DNA from: Paractinoplanes polyasparticus
GTDB taxonomy: Bacteria > Actinomycetota > Actinomycetes > Mycobacteriales > Micromonosporaceae
Length of the DNA: 32,559 nucleotides
Direction of reading: 5' to 3'
NCBI RefSeq assembly: GCF_019710575.1
Contig: NZ_JAHWFK010000072.1
Span: 1-32,559, forward strand
Shown: piece by piece, positions 13,837 to 22,041 of the stretch
How the letters are laid out: every line of letters begins with the position of its first letter
Numbering within the stretch: the first letter of the stretch is position 1
Notes under the pieces: generated by a model
The model's database searches: none
The model's input: only the letters and a program-made list of their open reading frames with translations
What the model was told of the DNA's origin: nothing
Made by a program: the position numbers and the translations under genes

Positions 13837-15347
13837 GCGCGGCCATCCTCGGCGTGCGGAGTGACGCTTTGAGCGAGTCGACCGCGATCATCCGCGCGCT
13901 CGGTGTCGTTTTGAGCGAGCCGTCCGCCGCGCTGAGCGTTTGTGGTGCTGCCTTGAGCGCTGCGCTCATCCGTCAGCTCGGCGATCGTTTCGGCCAGCGC
14001 TCGTGGCGCGTCGATCGTCCGGTGGTGGCCGTCGGCGACGATCACGCGGCCGTCGGCGATCACGTGGGTGATGTCGGCAGCGGTAGCGGCGAGGATCGCC
14101 TGCGCGGGATCGGCGCCGGCCGTACGGACGCTGTCGAGCCGCACGCACACGAAGTCGGCCCGGCGGCCCACGGCGATCTCGCCGGCATCGGGCCAGCCGA
14201 TCGCGTCGTGATTGGTGGCGGCCGCGATCAGTTCGGCCGGGGTGAAGCGTCCACGCTGCTCACTGGCGAGCCGGTCGTTCATCTCCAGGCCGCGCAGCTC
14301 TTCGAACTGGTCGATCACGGCGTGGCTGTCGCTGCCCAGGCTGAGTTTCGCGCCCGCTTCGGCGAGCCGTCGCGCCGGCCCGATGCCGTCGGCCAGGTCG
14401 CGTTCGGTCGTGGGGCAGAAGCAGACGTGGTGATTGCCCAGGATGTCGATGTCGCGGTCGGTGAGGTGCGTCGCATGCACGGCGACGGTGTTCTCTCGCC
14501 AGACTCCGTTGCGCTCGAGCAGTTCGGCGGGCGTGCAGCCGTGCGCGGCGACGGTTTGCTGGTTTTCCGCGCGCTGCTCGGACAGATGAACATGCACGGG
14601 CAGTCCCGCGGTCCGATCGGCGAAGCGCGTCATCTCGGACGCGGGGACCGCCCGCACCGAATGCAGCGCCGCGCCGATCCGCGCGTGCGGCGAGGGACGC
14701 AGGCCGGCTACTCGCTCGGACCAGGCGTCGAGGTCGCCGTCGCCGAAGCGCCGCTGCACACCCTCCAACGGCTTACCGTCCACAGTGGCCGTCAGATACA
14801 GCGTGTCCAGCAACGTGATCCGGATGCCCGCGTCGGCCGCCGCCTGAACAAGCGCGCGCCCCATCGCGTTGGGATCGTCGTAGGGGACGCCGTCCGGGCC
14901 GTGGTGCAGGTAGTGGAACTCGCCAACCGCGGTGATGCCGGCCAGCGCCATTTCGGCATATACGCCCCGGGCCAGCGCGTAGTAGTTGTCCGGATCGAGG
15001 CGGCCGGCCACGGAGTACATCAGATCGCGCCAGGTCCAGAAGCTGCCGCCACCCGCGTGGGTGCGCCCGCGCAGCGCCCGATGAAAGGCGTGCGAGTGCG
15101 CATTGGCGAAGCCCGGAACAACCAGGCCGGAAAGGCGGACGGCCGACGTCCCCCGGCCGGCATGTGCGCTGTCGGGGGCGGATACCGCCGGCACGTCTGC
15201 CGAGTCACCGGCCAAGCCGTCCGAGACGACCCGCGATCCGGCTGAGTCGGGCGTGACCTTCGTGATCACGCCGTCGCGCACCTCGATGCGGACGTTGCGG
15301 GCCAGGCGGCCGCCCGTCCAGGCGTACGGAGCGAAATAGACCGTCAT
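13833..15347 (-). CDS. hutF: Formimidoylglutamate deiminase with low-complexity insertions
   Basis: The 504-aa amidohydrolase converts N-formimidoylglutamate to N-formylglutamate plus ammonia. Metal-binding motifs are FANAHSHAFHRALRG, HVHLSEQRAENQQ, VHATHLTDRDI and SLGSDSHAVIDQFEELR. The start ATG 15347 overlaps the stop of the upstream M20 gene. Two parts look added. Residues of about 36-66 (AGSRVVSDGLAGDSADV onward) interrupt the N-terminal beta strands. About 42 C-terminal residues contain a degenerate 14-residue repeat, GRLAQxxTxxA(D/E)D, seen twice. An open frame continuing into the M20 region is only a shadow. Confidence 0.93.
   Translation of the reverse strand: MTVYFAPYAWTGGRLARNVRIEVRDGVITKVTPDSAGSRVVSDGLAGDSADVPAVSAPDSAHAGRGTSAVRLSGLVVPGFANAHSHAFHRALRGRTHAGGGSFWTWRDLMYSVAGRLDPDNYYALARGVYAEMALAGITAVGEFHYLHHGPDGVPYDDPNAMGRALVQAAADAGIRITLLDTLYLTATVDGKPLEGVQRRFGDGDLDAWSERVAGLRPSPHARIGAALHSVRAVPASEMTRFADRTAGLPVHVHLSEQRAENQQTVAAHGCTPAELLERNGVWRENTVAVHATHLTDRDIDILGNHHVCFCPTTERDLADGIGPARRLAEAGAKLSLGSDSHAVIDQFEELRGLEMNDRLASEQRGRFTPAELIAAATNHDAIGWPDAGEIAVGRRADFVCVRLDSVRTAGADPAQAILAATAADITHVIADGRVIVADGHHRTIDAPRALAETIAELTDERSAQGSTTNAQRGGRLAQNDTERADDRGRLAQSVTPHAEDGRA
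13860..13965. repeat. TTGAGCG-containing degenerate repeats in the 3' end of hutF
   Basis: On the plus strand, TTTGAGCGAG followed by a CG-rich block occurs near 13869 and again near 13911, about 42 bp apart. Further partial copies (CTGAGCG, TTGAGCG) lie near 13939 and 13954. They encode the GRLAQ repeats of the HutF tail on the minus strand. They look like a small repeat expansion or insertion absorbed into the reading frame. Confidence 0.5.
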
Positions 15348-16519
15348 GTGAGGTCGCCCAGCACCCGCGCGAGCGCGCCGATGCCGGCCACGCAGTCCTC
15401 CTCCTCGGCATGCTCGGCCGGCGAGTGCGAGATCCCCGTCGGGTTGCGCACGAACAACATGGCCGTCGGCACGTGGGCCGACAGCACCCCCGCGTCGTGC
15501 CCCGCGCCCGTCGGCAGAATCGGCACGTCGCCCAGCAGCGAGGCGATCCGCGTGGCGAGCGGCTTCTCGAACGTCACCTCGGCGCTGTACGACTCCGGGG
15601 TCACCGCGACCTCGGTGCCGTCCCGTCCGGCCCGGTCGTGGGCCCGCTTGATCACGGCGTCGACCAGCCCGTCGAGCGTGCCCGTCTCGGCCGCCCGCGC
15701 GTCCAGCCACGCGCGCACCAGCGACGGGATCGCGTTGGTGGCGTTGGGTTCCACCTCGACCCGGGCCATCGTGGCGGTCGCTCCGGCCAGCCGGGCCTCC
15801 TTGTTGGCCGCCAGCACCGTGTACGCGAAGGTCAGCATCGGGTCCCGCCGGTCCGTCATGCTCGTGGTGCCGGCGTGGTCGCCGATGCCGGTGAAGTCGA
15901 AGCGCCACCGCCCGTGCGGCCAGATCGCGCTGGCCACCCCGACCGGCACCTCGAGCGCCCGGCCCTGCTCGATGTGCAGCTCCACCAGCGCGTTGATCCG
16001 GCCGGTGAGCCCGGGCAGGCGCCCCGCCGGCGTACCCCCGAGGGCCTCGCCGAACGTGATGCCCTCGCGGTCGGTCAGCGCGGCCGCCTGCTCGGGTTCG
16101 ATCGCCCCGCTCAGCAGCCGCGATCCCAGGCAGGGCACGCCGAACCGGCCGCCCTCCTCCTCGACGAAGGCGACCACGGCGATCGGCCGCCGCGGCACCC
16201 GGCCCTGGCGGCGCATCTCGTCGATGGCGAGGAACGCGCTGACGATGCCGAGCGGGCCGTCGAAGCCCCCGCCGTGCGGCACCGAGTCGAAGTGCGAGCC
16301 GGTGAGCACCGCGTCGTGGCCCCACTGATCGCCCCACCATGCGAACAGGTTGCCGTTGCCGTCGTCGGTGACCGGCATGTCGCGGCGCGCGGCCTGGTTG
16401 CGGAACCAGTCGCGCAGCACGAGTTCGGGTTCGTCCAGCGCGTACCGCAGGTAGCCGCCGTTGCGGGCCCGCCCGATCGGCGCGATCCCGTTCCAGAGTT
16501 CGGCGAACGTCGCGGTCAC
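15344..16519 (-). CDS. M20-family amidohydrolase of the allantoate amidohydrolase type (hut operon)
   Basis: The 391-aa zinc hydrolase carries the M20/allantoate amidohydrolase landmarks: LTGSHFDSVPHGGGFDGPLG (metal H76, D87), the catalytic VVAFVEEEGGRFG, CLGSRLLSG, ELHIEQG and GIGDHAGTTSM, ending with GAGHDAGVLSAHVPTAMLFVRNPTGISHSPAEHAEEED. Annotated as allantoate amidohydrolase in Streptomyces, it occurs there too between hutU and hutF. No hutG-type deformylase is present in this operon, so I infer it cleaves N-formylglutamate or a related N-acyl amino acid. It overlaps both neighbours by 4 bp (ATGA). Confidence 0.88.
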   Translation of the reverse strand: MTATFAELWNGIAPIGRARNGGYLRYALDEPELVLRDWFRNQAARRDMPVTDDGNGNLFAWWGDQWGHDAVLTGSHFDSVPHGGGFDGPLGIVSAFLAIDEMRRQGRVPRRPIAVVAFVEEEGGRFGVPCLGSRLLSGAIEPEQAAALTDREGITFGEALGGTPAGRLPGLTGRINALVELHIEQGRALEVPVGVASAIWPHGRWRFDFTGIGDHAGTTSMTDRRDPMLTFAYTVLAANKEARLAGATATMARVEVEPNATNAIPSLVRAWLDARAAETGTLDGLVDAVIKRAHDRAGRDGTEVAVTPESYSAEVTFEKPLATRIASLLGDVPILPTGAGHDAGVLSAHVPTAMLFVRNPTGISHSPAEHAEEEDCVAGIGALARVLGDLT

Positions 16520-18156
16520 GGAGCCTCCCGCCGCATCGGGAGGTGCACGCCCGCGGCGGCCTGCGACTCGTAGCCCGCGTCGACGTGCCGCATCACCCCC
16601 GTGCCGGGGTCGTTGGTGAGCACGCGCTCGATCTTCTGCCCGGCCAGCGGCGTGCCGTCGGCCACGCAGACCTGCCCGGCGTGGATGGAACGGCCGATGC
16701 CCACGCCGCCGCCGTGATGGATCGACACCCAGCTCGCCCCGCTGGCCGTGTTGAGCATCGCGTTCAGCAGCGGCCAGTCGGCGATCGCGTCGGAGCCGTC
16801 GAGCATTGACTCGGTCTCGCGGTAGGGCGAGGCGACGGAGCCCGAGTCGAGGTGGTCGCGGCCGATCACCAGCGGCGCCTTGAGCTCGCCCGAGGCGACC
16901 ATGTCGTTGAACCGGACGCCGGCCTTGTCCCGCTCGCCGTAGCCCAGCCAGCAGATGCGGGCGGGGAGTCCCTGGAACGCGACGCGCTCCTCGGCCATCT
17001 TCATCCAGCGTGCCAGCGACTCGTTCTCCGGAAAGAGGTCGAGGATGGCCTTGTCGGTGGCGGCGATGTCGGCCGGGTCGCCCGAGAGCGCCGCCCAGCG
17101 GAACGGACCCTTGCCCTCGGCGAAGAGCGGCCTGATGTACGCCGGGACGAAGCCCGGGAAGGCGAACGCGCGCTGATAACCGGCCAGCTGGGCCTCGCCG
17201 CGGATCGAGTTGCCGTAGTCGAACACCTCGGCCCCGGCATCGAGGAACCCGACCATCGCGGCGACTTGCTTGGCCATGCTGCCGCGGGCGCGCTCGGTGA
17301 ACTCCTCGGGTTTCTTGCGGGCGTACTCGGCCGCGTCCGCCGGTTCGATGCCGACCGGCAGATACGAGAGCGGGTCGTGGGCGCTGGTCTGGTCGGTGAC
17401 GACGTCGACCTCGACGCCGCGGGTGAGGATCTCGCCGAACACCAGCGCCGCGTTGCCGACGACCCCGATCGAGACGGCACGCTTCTCCGCTTTCGCAGCG
17501 AGAGCGCGGGCAAGGGCATCGTCCAGGTCGTCGGCGATCTCGTCGAGGTAGCGGGTGTCGACCCGGCGCTGCAGGCGGGTGCGGTCGACGTCGACGATCA
17601 GGCAGACGCCCCCGTTCATGGTGACCGCGAGCGGTTGCGCGCCACCCATGCCGCCGCAGCCGCCGGTGAGGGTCAGCGTGCCGGCCAGCGTGCCGTTGAA
17701 CCGCTTGGCAGCGACGGCGGCGAAGGTCTCGTACGTGCCCTGAAGGATGCCCTGAGTGCCGATGTAGATCCAGGACCCGGCGGTCATCTGGCCGTACATG
17801 GTCAGGCCCAGATTTTCGAGGCGGCGGAACTCGGGCCAGTTCGCCCAGTCACCGACGAGGTTGGAGTTGGCGATCAGCACGCGGGGGGCCCATTCGTGCG
17901 TACGGAACACACCCACCGGACGACCCGACTGCACCAGCAGCGTCTCGTCGCCGTCCAGCTCGTCGAGCTCCCGCACGATCGCGTGGTAGGACGGCCAGTC
18001 GCGCGCGGCCCGCCCGGTGCCGCCGTAGACCACCAGGTCCTCGGGGCGCTCGGCCACGTCCGGGTCGAGGTTGTTCATCAGCATCCGCTTGGCGGCCTCC
18101 TGCGGCCAGCCCTTCGCGGTGTACGCCGCGCCGCGTGGTGCCCGGATCTCCGACAT
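16516..18156 (-). CDS. hutU: Urocanate hydratase
   Basis: The 546-aa NAD-dependent enzyme hydrates urocanate to 4-imidazolone-5-propionate, the second pathway step. Family blocks are GWPQEAAKRMLMNNLDPDVAERPEDLVVYGGTGRAARDW, the NAD-binding LTGGCGGMGGAQPLA, and DQTSAHDPLSYLPVG. Also present are FPGFVPAYIRPLF and RICWLGYGERD. The C-terminus contains SIHHGGGVGIGRSIHAGQ. The length is normal. It follows the regulator gene by 12 bp, and its stop overlaps the start of the M20 gene, making it the first enzyme gene of the operon. Confidence 0.97.
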   Translation of the reverse strand: MSEIRAPRGAAYTAKGWPQEAAKRMLMNNLDPDVAERPEDLVVYGGTGRAARDWPSYHAIVRELDELDGDETLLVQSGRPVGVFRTHEWAPRVLIANSNLVGDWANWPEFRRLENLGLTMYGQMTAGSWIYIGTQGILQGTYETFAAVAAKRFNGTLAGTLTLTGGCGGMGGAQPLAVTMNGGVCLIVDVDRTRLQRRVDTRYLDEIADDLDDALARALAAKAEKRAVSIGVVGNAALVFGEILTRGVEVDVVTDQTSAHDPLSYLPVGIEPADAAEYARKKPEEFTERARGSMAKQVAAMVGFLDAGAEVFDYGNSIRGEAQLAGYQRAFAFPGFVPAYIRPLFAEGKGPFRWAALSGDPADIAATDKAILDLFPENESLARWMKMAEERVAFQGLPARICWLGYGERDKAGVRFNDMVASGELKAPLVIGRDHLDSGSVASPYRETESMLDGSDAIADWPLLNAMLNTASGASWVSIHHGGGVGIGRSIHAGQVCVADGTPLAGQKIERVLTNDPGTGVMRHVDAGYESQAAAGVHLPMRREAP

Positions 18157-18168
18157 CGTCGCCCTTCC

Positions 18169-19017
18169 TCACGCTTGAAAGATCTGCCGGCGCGTGGCCG
18201 TCGCCTCGAACTGCTCCAGCCGTCGCTGCACCGGTTCGGGGTCGGCGTCACACATCGCCTGAAGAACCACCATCGCCATCGCCATCGGCCCCGTGTGCAG
18301 GTCGAACACCAGCCGCGTGCCGACCGCGGCGGGCAGCACGACATCCGCGTGCTCGGCGACCGGCGACACGGCCGAATCGGTGATCGCCACCACCGCGTAC
18401 CCCATGCTCCTGGCCTCCCGGACCGCCTCCAGCGACTCACGCGGATAGCGCGGCAACACCAGCGCCAGCATCGCATCGGCGCCGGCCGCGCGGGCCTGAT
18501 CGAGCCGGTCGAGCAGAGACGTGCCACCCGAGTCGAGCACCCGCACGTCCGGGTGCACCTTGCTGGCGAAGTACCCGAAATACCCGACCAGCGGCGCGGC
18601 CGACCGCAGCCCCAGCACCGGAAGCGGCCGGCTGGCCACCAGAAGCTCGGCCCCACGGCGTACGTCGTCGAGCCGTTCCAGCTGCTGGCAGAGGCGCCCG
18701 AGGTGCTCCGCCTCGGCGGCGATCGCCCCCTGCATGGCGTTGTGCTCCCGGACGAGTCCCCCGTCCGGGCCGTCGGTCAGTTCCCGCAGCACCCGCCGCA
18801 GGGCCGGATACCCCTCGTACCCGAGGGCGATGGCGAACCGCGTGACCGACGGCTGACTGACCCCGGCCAGGTCGGCCACCTCGGCCGCGGAGAGATAGGC
18901 GACCTTGCCCGCATGCTCCACGAGGCAGTGCGCGATGCGCCGCTGCGTGGGCGTCAACCGCGCCCCGGCGAACAGGTCGAGCACCCGCTCACCCGCCCTG
19001 ACCCCTCCGTCATTCAC
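18169..19017 (-). CDS. RpiR/MurR-family transcriptional regulator of the hut operon
   Basis: The 282-aa protein has an N-terminal RpiR helix-turn-helix (residues about 15-75: LTPTQRRIAHCLVEHAG, LSAAEVADLAGVSQPSVTRFAIALGYEGYPALRR). A C-terminal SIS sugar-phosphate-binding fold follows (about 120-260: PVLGLRSAAPLVGYFGYF, DAMLALVLPRYPRESLEAVREARSMGYAVVAITDS). The start is GTG at 19017. It is the promoter-proximal gene, 12 bp before hutU, so it likely controls the operon and itself. The usual ligand class is a phosphosugar; here a histidine-degradation intermediate would be expected, which is inference. Confidence 0.88.
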   Translation of the reverse strand: MNDGGVRAGERVLDLFAGARLTPTQRRIAHCLVEHAGKVAYLSAAEVADLAGVSQPSVTRFAIALGYEGYPALRRVLRELTDGPDGGLVREHNAMQGAIAAEAEHLGRLCQQLERLDDVRRGAELLVASRPLPVLGLRSAAPLVGYFGYFASKVHPDVRVLDSGGTSLLDRLDQARAAGADAMLALVLPRYPRESLEAVREARSMGYAVVAITDSAVSPVAEHADVVLPAAVGTRLVFDLHTGPMAMAMVVLQAMCDADPEPVQRRLEQFEATATRRQIFQA

Positions 19018-19026
19018 CTGCGCAGC

Positions 19027-19036
19027 TTATGCATAA
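19027..19036. promoter_or_regulatory. Palindrome TTATGCATAA before the hut regulator
   Basis: A perfect 10-bp AT-rich palindrome lies 10 bp upstream of the rpiR-type GTG start, adjoining AAATCTTTCA. In this GC-rich DNA such a patch stands out. It may be the operator or part of the core promoter of the autoregulated hut operon. Confidence 0.45.
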
Positions 19037-19164
19037 AATCTTTCAGAGCGCCAGAGGGTGCGGCTCAGGAACGCTTCGAGTGCGCGGTCGCGGCCGATGA
19101 GCCGGGGCAGCCGCCGGGTATGAGCGCCAAGGCGACCTCCGGCCGGCGCTGCTTTATGAATTTC

Positions 19165-19181
19165 CTTCCGGTACCGGGAAG
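19165..19181 (-). terminator. Possible terminator of the SDR gene
   Basis: CTTCC and GGAAG arms surround a GGTACC core immediately after the reductase stop codon. On the minus strand it is followed by GAAATTCATAAAG. The stem is short with one bulge. It would separate the reductase from the hut operon on the same strand. Confidence 0.35.
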
Positions 19182-20159
19182 TCAGGATCGGGCCATGCGA
19201 CGCAGGCCCTCGTCCACGGAGATCGTGGGCTGGTAACCCAGGCTGGTGCGGGCGCGGGTGATGTCGTAGACCCGGTCGCGGCCCATGAAGGTGACGATCC
19301 AGTGGGTGAGGGGCGGTGGGGTGGTGCTGCGCCGGGCCTTGGCGGCGGTCTCCATCAGGGTGGCGACGGGTGCGGCCATCGCCCGGGGGAAGCTGCCGGC
19401 GCCGCTCACGTCGATCCCGCGGGTGGCGAGCAGGGAGGTGAAGAACTGCCGGGCCGTACGGGGATCGCCGTCGGTGATGTAGCAGATGAGGCTGTGTTCC
19501 CCGCGGGTCATCGCCAGCGTGACAGCGTGGGCGAGGTTGTCGAAGTGGCAGTAGTCGACCAGGTGACGGCCTCCGTCGATCCAGGAGAACCGGCCGGCCT
19601 CGACCGACTCGACGAATCCCTCCAGGTTGTGGGCGCTGGGGCTGCCCCAGAGGAAGGGGGGCCGGAGGATCACCAGGGTGGTGCCGCCGTGCGGCAGAGC
19701 GAGCAGTTCCTGTTCGGTGCGCAGTTTGACCCGGCTGTACGCGATGTTCGGCCGTCCCGGGTCCGAATCCTCGTCTACCGTGTCCGCCCGGTTGCTGCCG
19801 GTGGACACGCTGGCTGCCGAGATCAGTACGAAGCGCCCGACCCGTGCGGCCACCGCGGCCCGGTAGAGCGCGACGGTGGGCCGTAGGTTGCGGTCGACGA
19901 ACAACTGATCCGGGCCCCAGAACTCCATGAACGCCGCCGCGTGGACCACAGCGTCGACGCGCCCGAGGACGTCGAGCCAGGCCGGCGTGGTGGCGATTTC
20001 CGCCAGGTCGCCGCGCACCGGCACCGCTCCGGCCGCCTCGACCGTCTGCGCGGCCGCGGTCGACCTGGCGAGTGCGTGCACCGTGTGCCCCTCGGTGATC
20101 AGGCGGCGGATGATCGCGCCGCCGGCGGAGCCGGAGCCCCCGGTGAGAAAGACGTCCAT
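19182..20159 (-). CDS. NAD(P)-dependent epimerase/dehydratase (extended SDR, 3-beta-HSD-like)
   Basis: The 325-aa protein begins MDVFLTGGSGSAGGAIIRRLI, a TGxxGxxG nucleotide-binding loop. It has DAVVHAAAFMEFWG, the catalytic Ser region SAASVSTGS, and the YSRVK active-site motif (YxxxK) of extended short-chain dehydrogenases. RPPFLWGSPSAHNLEGFVESVEAGRFSWIDGG follows the 3-beta-hydroxysteroid dehydrogenase/dihydroflavonol reductase pattern. The substrate is unknown. A GGAGG ribosome site precedes ATG 20159. It is divergent from a TetR regulator with shared palindromes, so it is the probable target of that regulator. Longer open frames on both sides are not supported. Confidence 0.88.
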   Translation of the reverse strand: MDVFLTGGSGSAGGAIIRRLITEGHTVHALARSTAAAQTVEAAGAVPVRGDLAEIATTPAWLDVLGRVDAVVHAAAFMEFWGPDQLFVDRNLRPTVALYRAAVAARVGRFVLISAASVSTGSNRADTVDEDSDPGRPNIAYSRVKLRTEQELLALPHGGTTLVILRPPFLWGSPSAHNLEGFVESVEAGRFSWIDGGRHLVDYCHFDNLAHAVTLAMTRGEHSLICYITDGDPRTARQFFTSLLATRGIDVSGAGSFPRAMAAPVATLMETAAKARRSTTPPPLTHWIVTFMGRDRVYDITRARTSLGYQPTISVDEGLRRMARS

Positions 20160-20187
20160 GGAAAGCCTCCAGAGTTTCGGCGCGCCC

Positions 20188-20240
20188 GGTTGACGCTGTC
20201 ACCTGAATCAGGTTGAGGCATTCAGTTGACGTTGTCAACT
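20188..20240. promoter_or_regulatory. Operator cluster between the SDR and TetR genes
   Basis: Two related palindromes share 14 of 17 bases: GGTTGACGCTGTCACCT (20188-20204, imperfect) and AGTTGACGTTGTCAACT (20224-20240, perfect seven-base arms). A third perfect palindrome, ACCTGA-A-TCAGGT (20201-20213), lies between them. The main sites are 36 bp centre to centre. A TetR dimer from the adjacent gene is the obvious ligand. TAGGAT (20244-20249) sits seven bases before the GTG start and could give a leaderless tetR mRNA. Confidence 0.65.
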
Positions 20241-20255
20241 CTGTAGGATGGCTCG

Positions 20256-20822
20256 GTGATCAGCCGCGTGGAGTCCGCCGCCGCCACCCGCCGTGCCCTC
20301 CTCGACGCCGCAGCCGGACTGCTCGACGAAGGCGGACCGGAAGCGGTGACGCTGCGGGAGGTGGGCGCACGGGCGGGCGTCAGTCGTGGCGCGCCCTACC
20401 GGCACTTCGCAGACAAGGACGACCTCCTGACCGCGATCGCGGCCCAGGCCTGGAATGCATTGGCCGATCAGGCCGTCACGCTGGGCGCGGACCCGGAGCT
20501 GTCCACCCGGGACAAGGTGCGGGCGATGCTCGCCGGGATGCTCGCCACCGGCCGGGAACGACCACACCTTTACCGGTTGATGCACCGGCCACCGGCCGGA
20601 CCCGAAGTGCTGCAGGCGGCCGGGCGCAGCCAGGGTCCGTTCATCGCGGCCTTGAGCGACCTGGTCGGTGCGGCGCAAGCCCACCGTTTCGGGGCTGTGC
20701 TGCTCAGCGGCGCACACGGGGCCATCGGCATGGAAGCCAGCGGTCAGCTCACCCGGGACAAGTGGAAGACCGACGCCGACGAGATCCTCGACACCCTCGT
20801 CGGACTGCTTCCCGCGAGGTGA
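20256..20822 (+). CDS. TetR-family transcriptional regulator
   Basis: The 188-aa protein has the TetR helix-turn-helix at residues about 8-55: AATRRALLDAAAGLL, AVTLREVGARAGVSRGAPYRHFADKDDLLTAIA. A helical ligand-binding domain with a TetR_C-like segment (KVRAMLAGMLATGRERPHLYRLMHRP) follows. The start is GTG at 20256 with no Shine-Dalgarno, consistent with leaderless translation. It is divergent from the SDR gene, so it likely represses both the reductase and itself; the inducer is unknown. Confidence 0.88.
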   Translation: MISRVESAAATRRALLDAAAGLLDEGGPEAVTLREVGARAGVSRGAPYRHFADKDDLLTAIAAQAWNALADQAVTLGADPELSTRDKVRAMLAGMLATGRERPHLYRLMHRPPAGPEVLQAAGRSQGPFIAALSDLVGAAQAHRFGAVLLSGAHGAIGMEASGQLTRDKWKTDADEILDTLVGLLPAR

Positions 20823-20847
20823 CGAGCCGGGGCCCGTCGTGAACCTG

Positions 20848-22032
20848 TCAGGCGCCGCGGGCCGGCCGGCGGGAGCGGATGGTTTCGACGTGCCGGTCGA
20901 TCTCGTGCGGGCTCAGCTGGCGGTACTGGTCGTAGCGCTTGCCGCGGCCGATCTCGGCCAGGATGGTCGAGTGGGTCCAGGCGCCGTCGGGGGCGATGTG
21001 CTGGTCGGTGGCGTAGCCGTCGGGGGTCGCCGACTGGCGTACCACCTGCCAGAACCGGTCGCCGTCGAGGATGGCGTAGTAGCGGTGGATCGGCGGCGCG
21101 TCGACGGCCAGCATGCGGCGCACCTCAGCGACATCGGCCGCCGCCAGCGCGCGGACGGTGGGCCAGGGCAGCCGCAACTCGTCGCCGGGAGCGGTCAGCT
21201 GCGGCCACAGCTTCAGGCCGGCGTGCTCGGTGAGGGTGTCGAAGACGAAGGGCCGCGTCGCGAAGTCGGCAGCCTCGCCTTCGAGGGCCAGGGTCAGCAG
21301 CAGCCGCATGACATGCCGGACGGCGTCGTGATGGCCGGGGCCGAACTCGAACGTCAGCGGACCGCCGTCGACCAGGGAGGCCGGGAAGGGATCGGCCCGG
21401 ACGCTGCCGTCCGCTTCCGGCGTGAGCGCGAGCAGCGGCCCGGCCGGGGAACCGGGGACCGGGCGGTCCGCGGCCAGCACAGTCTCGTCGGTCCAGGTGG
21501 CTGCCACCGCGGGATCGCGGTGGCCCTCGGCGCACATCCGTGACCCGGCCAGCACCAGCACGTAGCGCCCGGTCCGGTCGCGGTACGCCTCGCGGACCTC
21601 GCCCCGCCCGGCGTGCTTCAGCAGGGTGGCGAGCCGATGCTGTCGCAGGGCCGCCGGCAGGTCCACCACCGGTGTCAGCGAGCGCAGCCACGTCTCGGCC
21701 ACCGGGCCGGCCCAGGTGGCGGTGATCGGAATCGGGCGGGCGGCGCGGACGCGGTCCAGGTGCGGCGAACGTGGCCGCCGGTCGATGATCTCGGTCATCA
21801 CGTCCTGGAACATCAGGCGCGACAGCCGCCCGGCCGCGCTGAGGTAAACGTCGGCCAGCGGGTCGTCGCGGTCCATCGCACCCGCGGCCGCTTCCAGCGC
21901 GATGACCTCGCCGGCGGCCGCCGCACCGCGCTCCCGACCGGCGTCGTCCGCGGTCAGGGCGGCCCAGGCCAGCGGATACGACGTCGGGAGTCCAGCCTGT
22001 CGCGCCAGTTCGAGGGTGGTCGACTCGGACAT
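20848..22032 (-). CDS. Protein of unknown function, 394 aa
   Basis: I do not recognise this family. The gene is well formed: GGAGGGC lies two bases before ATG 22032 and codon bias is typical. The protein looks soluble, with no signal peptide or membrane segment. Notable parts are the N-terminal helical SESTTLELARQAGLPTSYPLAWAAL and the Ala-rich segment GAAAAGEVIALEAAAGAMDRDD. The C-terminal half contains FEFGPGHHDAVRHVMRLLLTLALEGEA and HRYYAILDGDRFWQVVRQS. It is divergent from the FAD monooxygenase/LeuRS-like pair with a 140-bp shared control region, so it may belong to the same function. Confidence 0.8.
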   Translation of the reverse strand: MSESTTLELARQAGLPTSYPLAWAALTADDAGRERGAAAAGEVIALEAAAGAMDRDDPLADVYLSAAGRLSRLMFQDVMTEIIDRRPRSPHLDRVRAARPIPITATWAGPVAETWLRSLTPVVDLPAALRQHRLATLLKHAGRGEVREAYRDRTGRYVLVLAGSRMCAEGHRDPAVAATWTDETVLAADRPVPGSPAGPLLALTPEADGSVRADPFPASLVDGGPLTFEFGPGHHDAVRHVMRLLLTLALEGEAADFATRPFVFDTLTEHAGLKLWPQLTAPGDELRLPWPTVRALAAADVAEVRRMLAVDAPPIHRYYAILDGDRFWQVVRQSATPDGYATDQHIAPDGAWTHSTILAEIGRGKRYDQYRQLSPHEIDRHVETIRSRRPARGA

Positions 22033-22041
22033 ACGCCCTCC

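Noticed and set aside
13833..16340. An 835-codon frame joining the M20 and hutF regions
   Set aside because: Only the part from 15347 downward is HutF; upstream it is an out-of-frame reading of the M20 gene, which has its own overlapping start and intact motifs in another frame.
18176..19045. TGAAAGAT at one end of the rpiR gene and its complement ATCTTTCA at the other
   Set aside because: One copy encodes the last residues (QIFQA) of the regulator. Eight matching bases without further symmetry are not enough to call a looping operator.
19027..20238. A 403-codon minus-strand frame covering the SDR gene
   Set aside because: It is a GC-driven shadow in another frame of the SDR gene. Its last 50 codons (RLGAHTRRLPRLIGRDRALEAFL...) look somewhat protein-like and might be a decayed gene end, but there is no start, domain or neighbour to support it.
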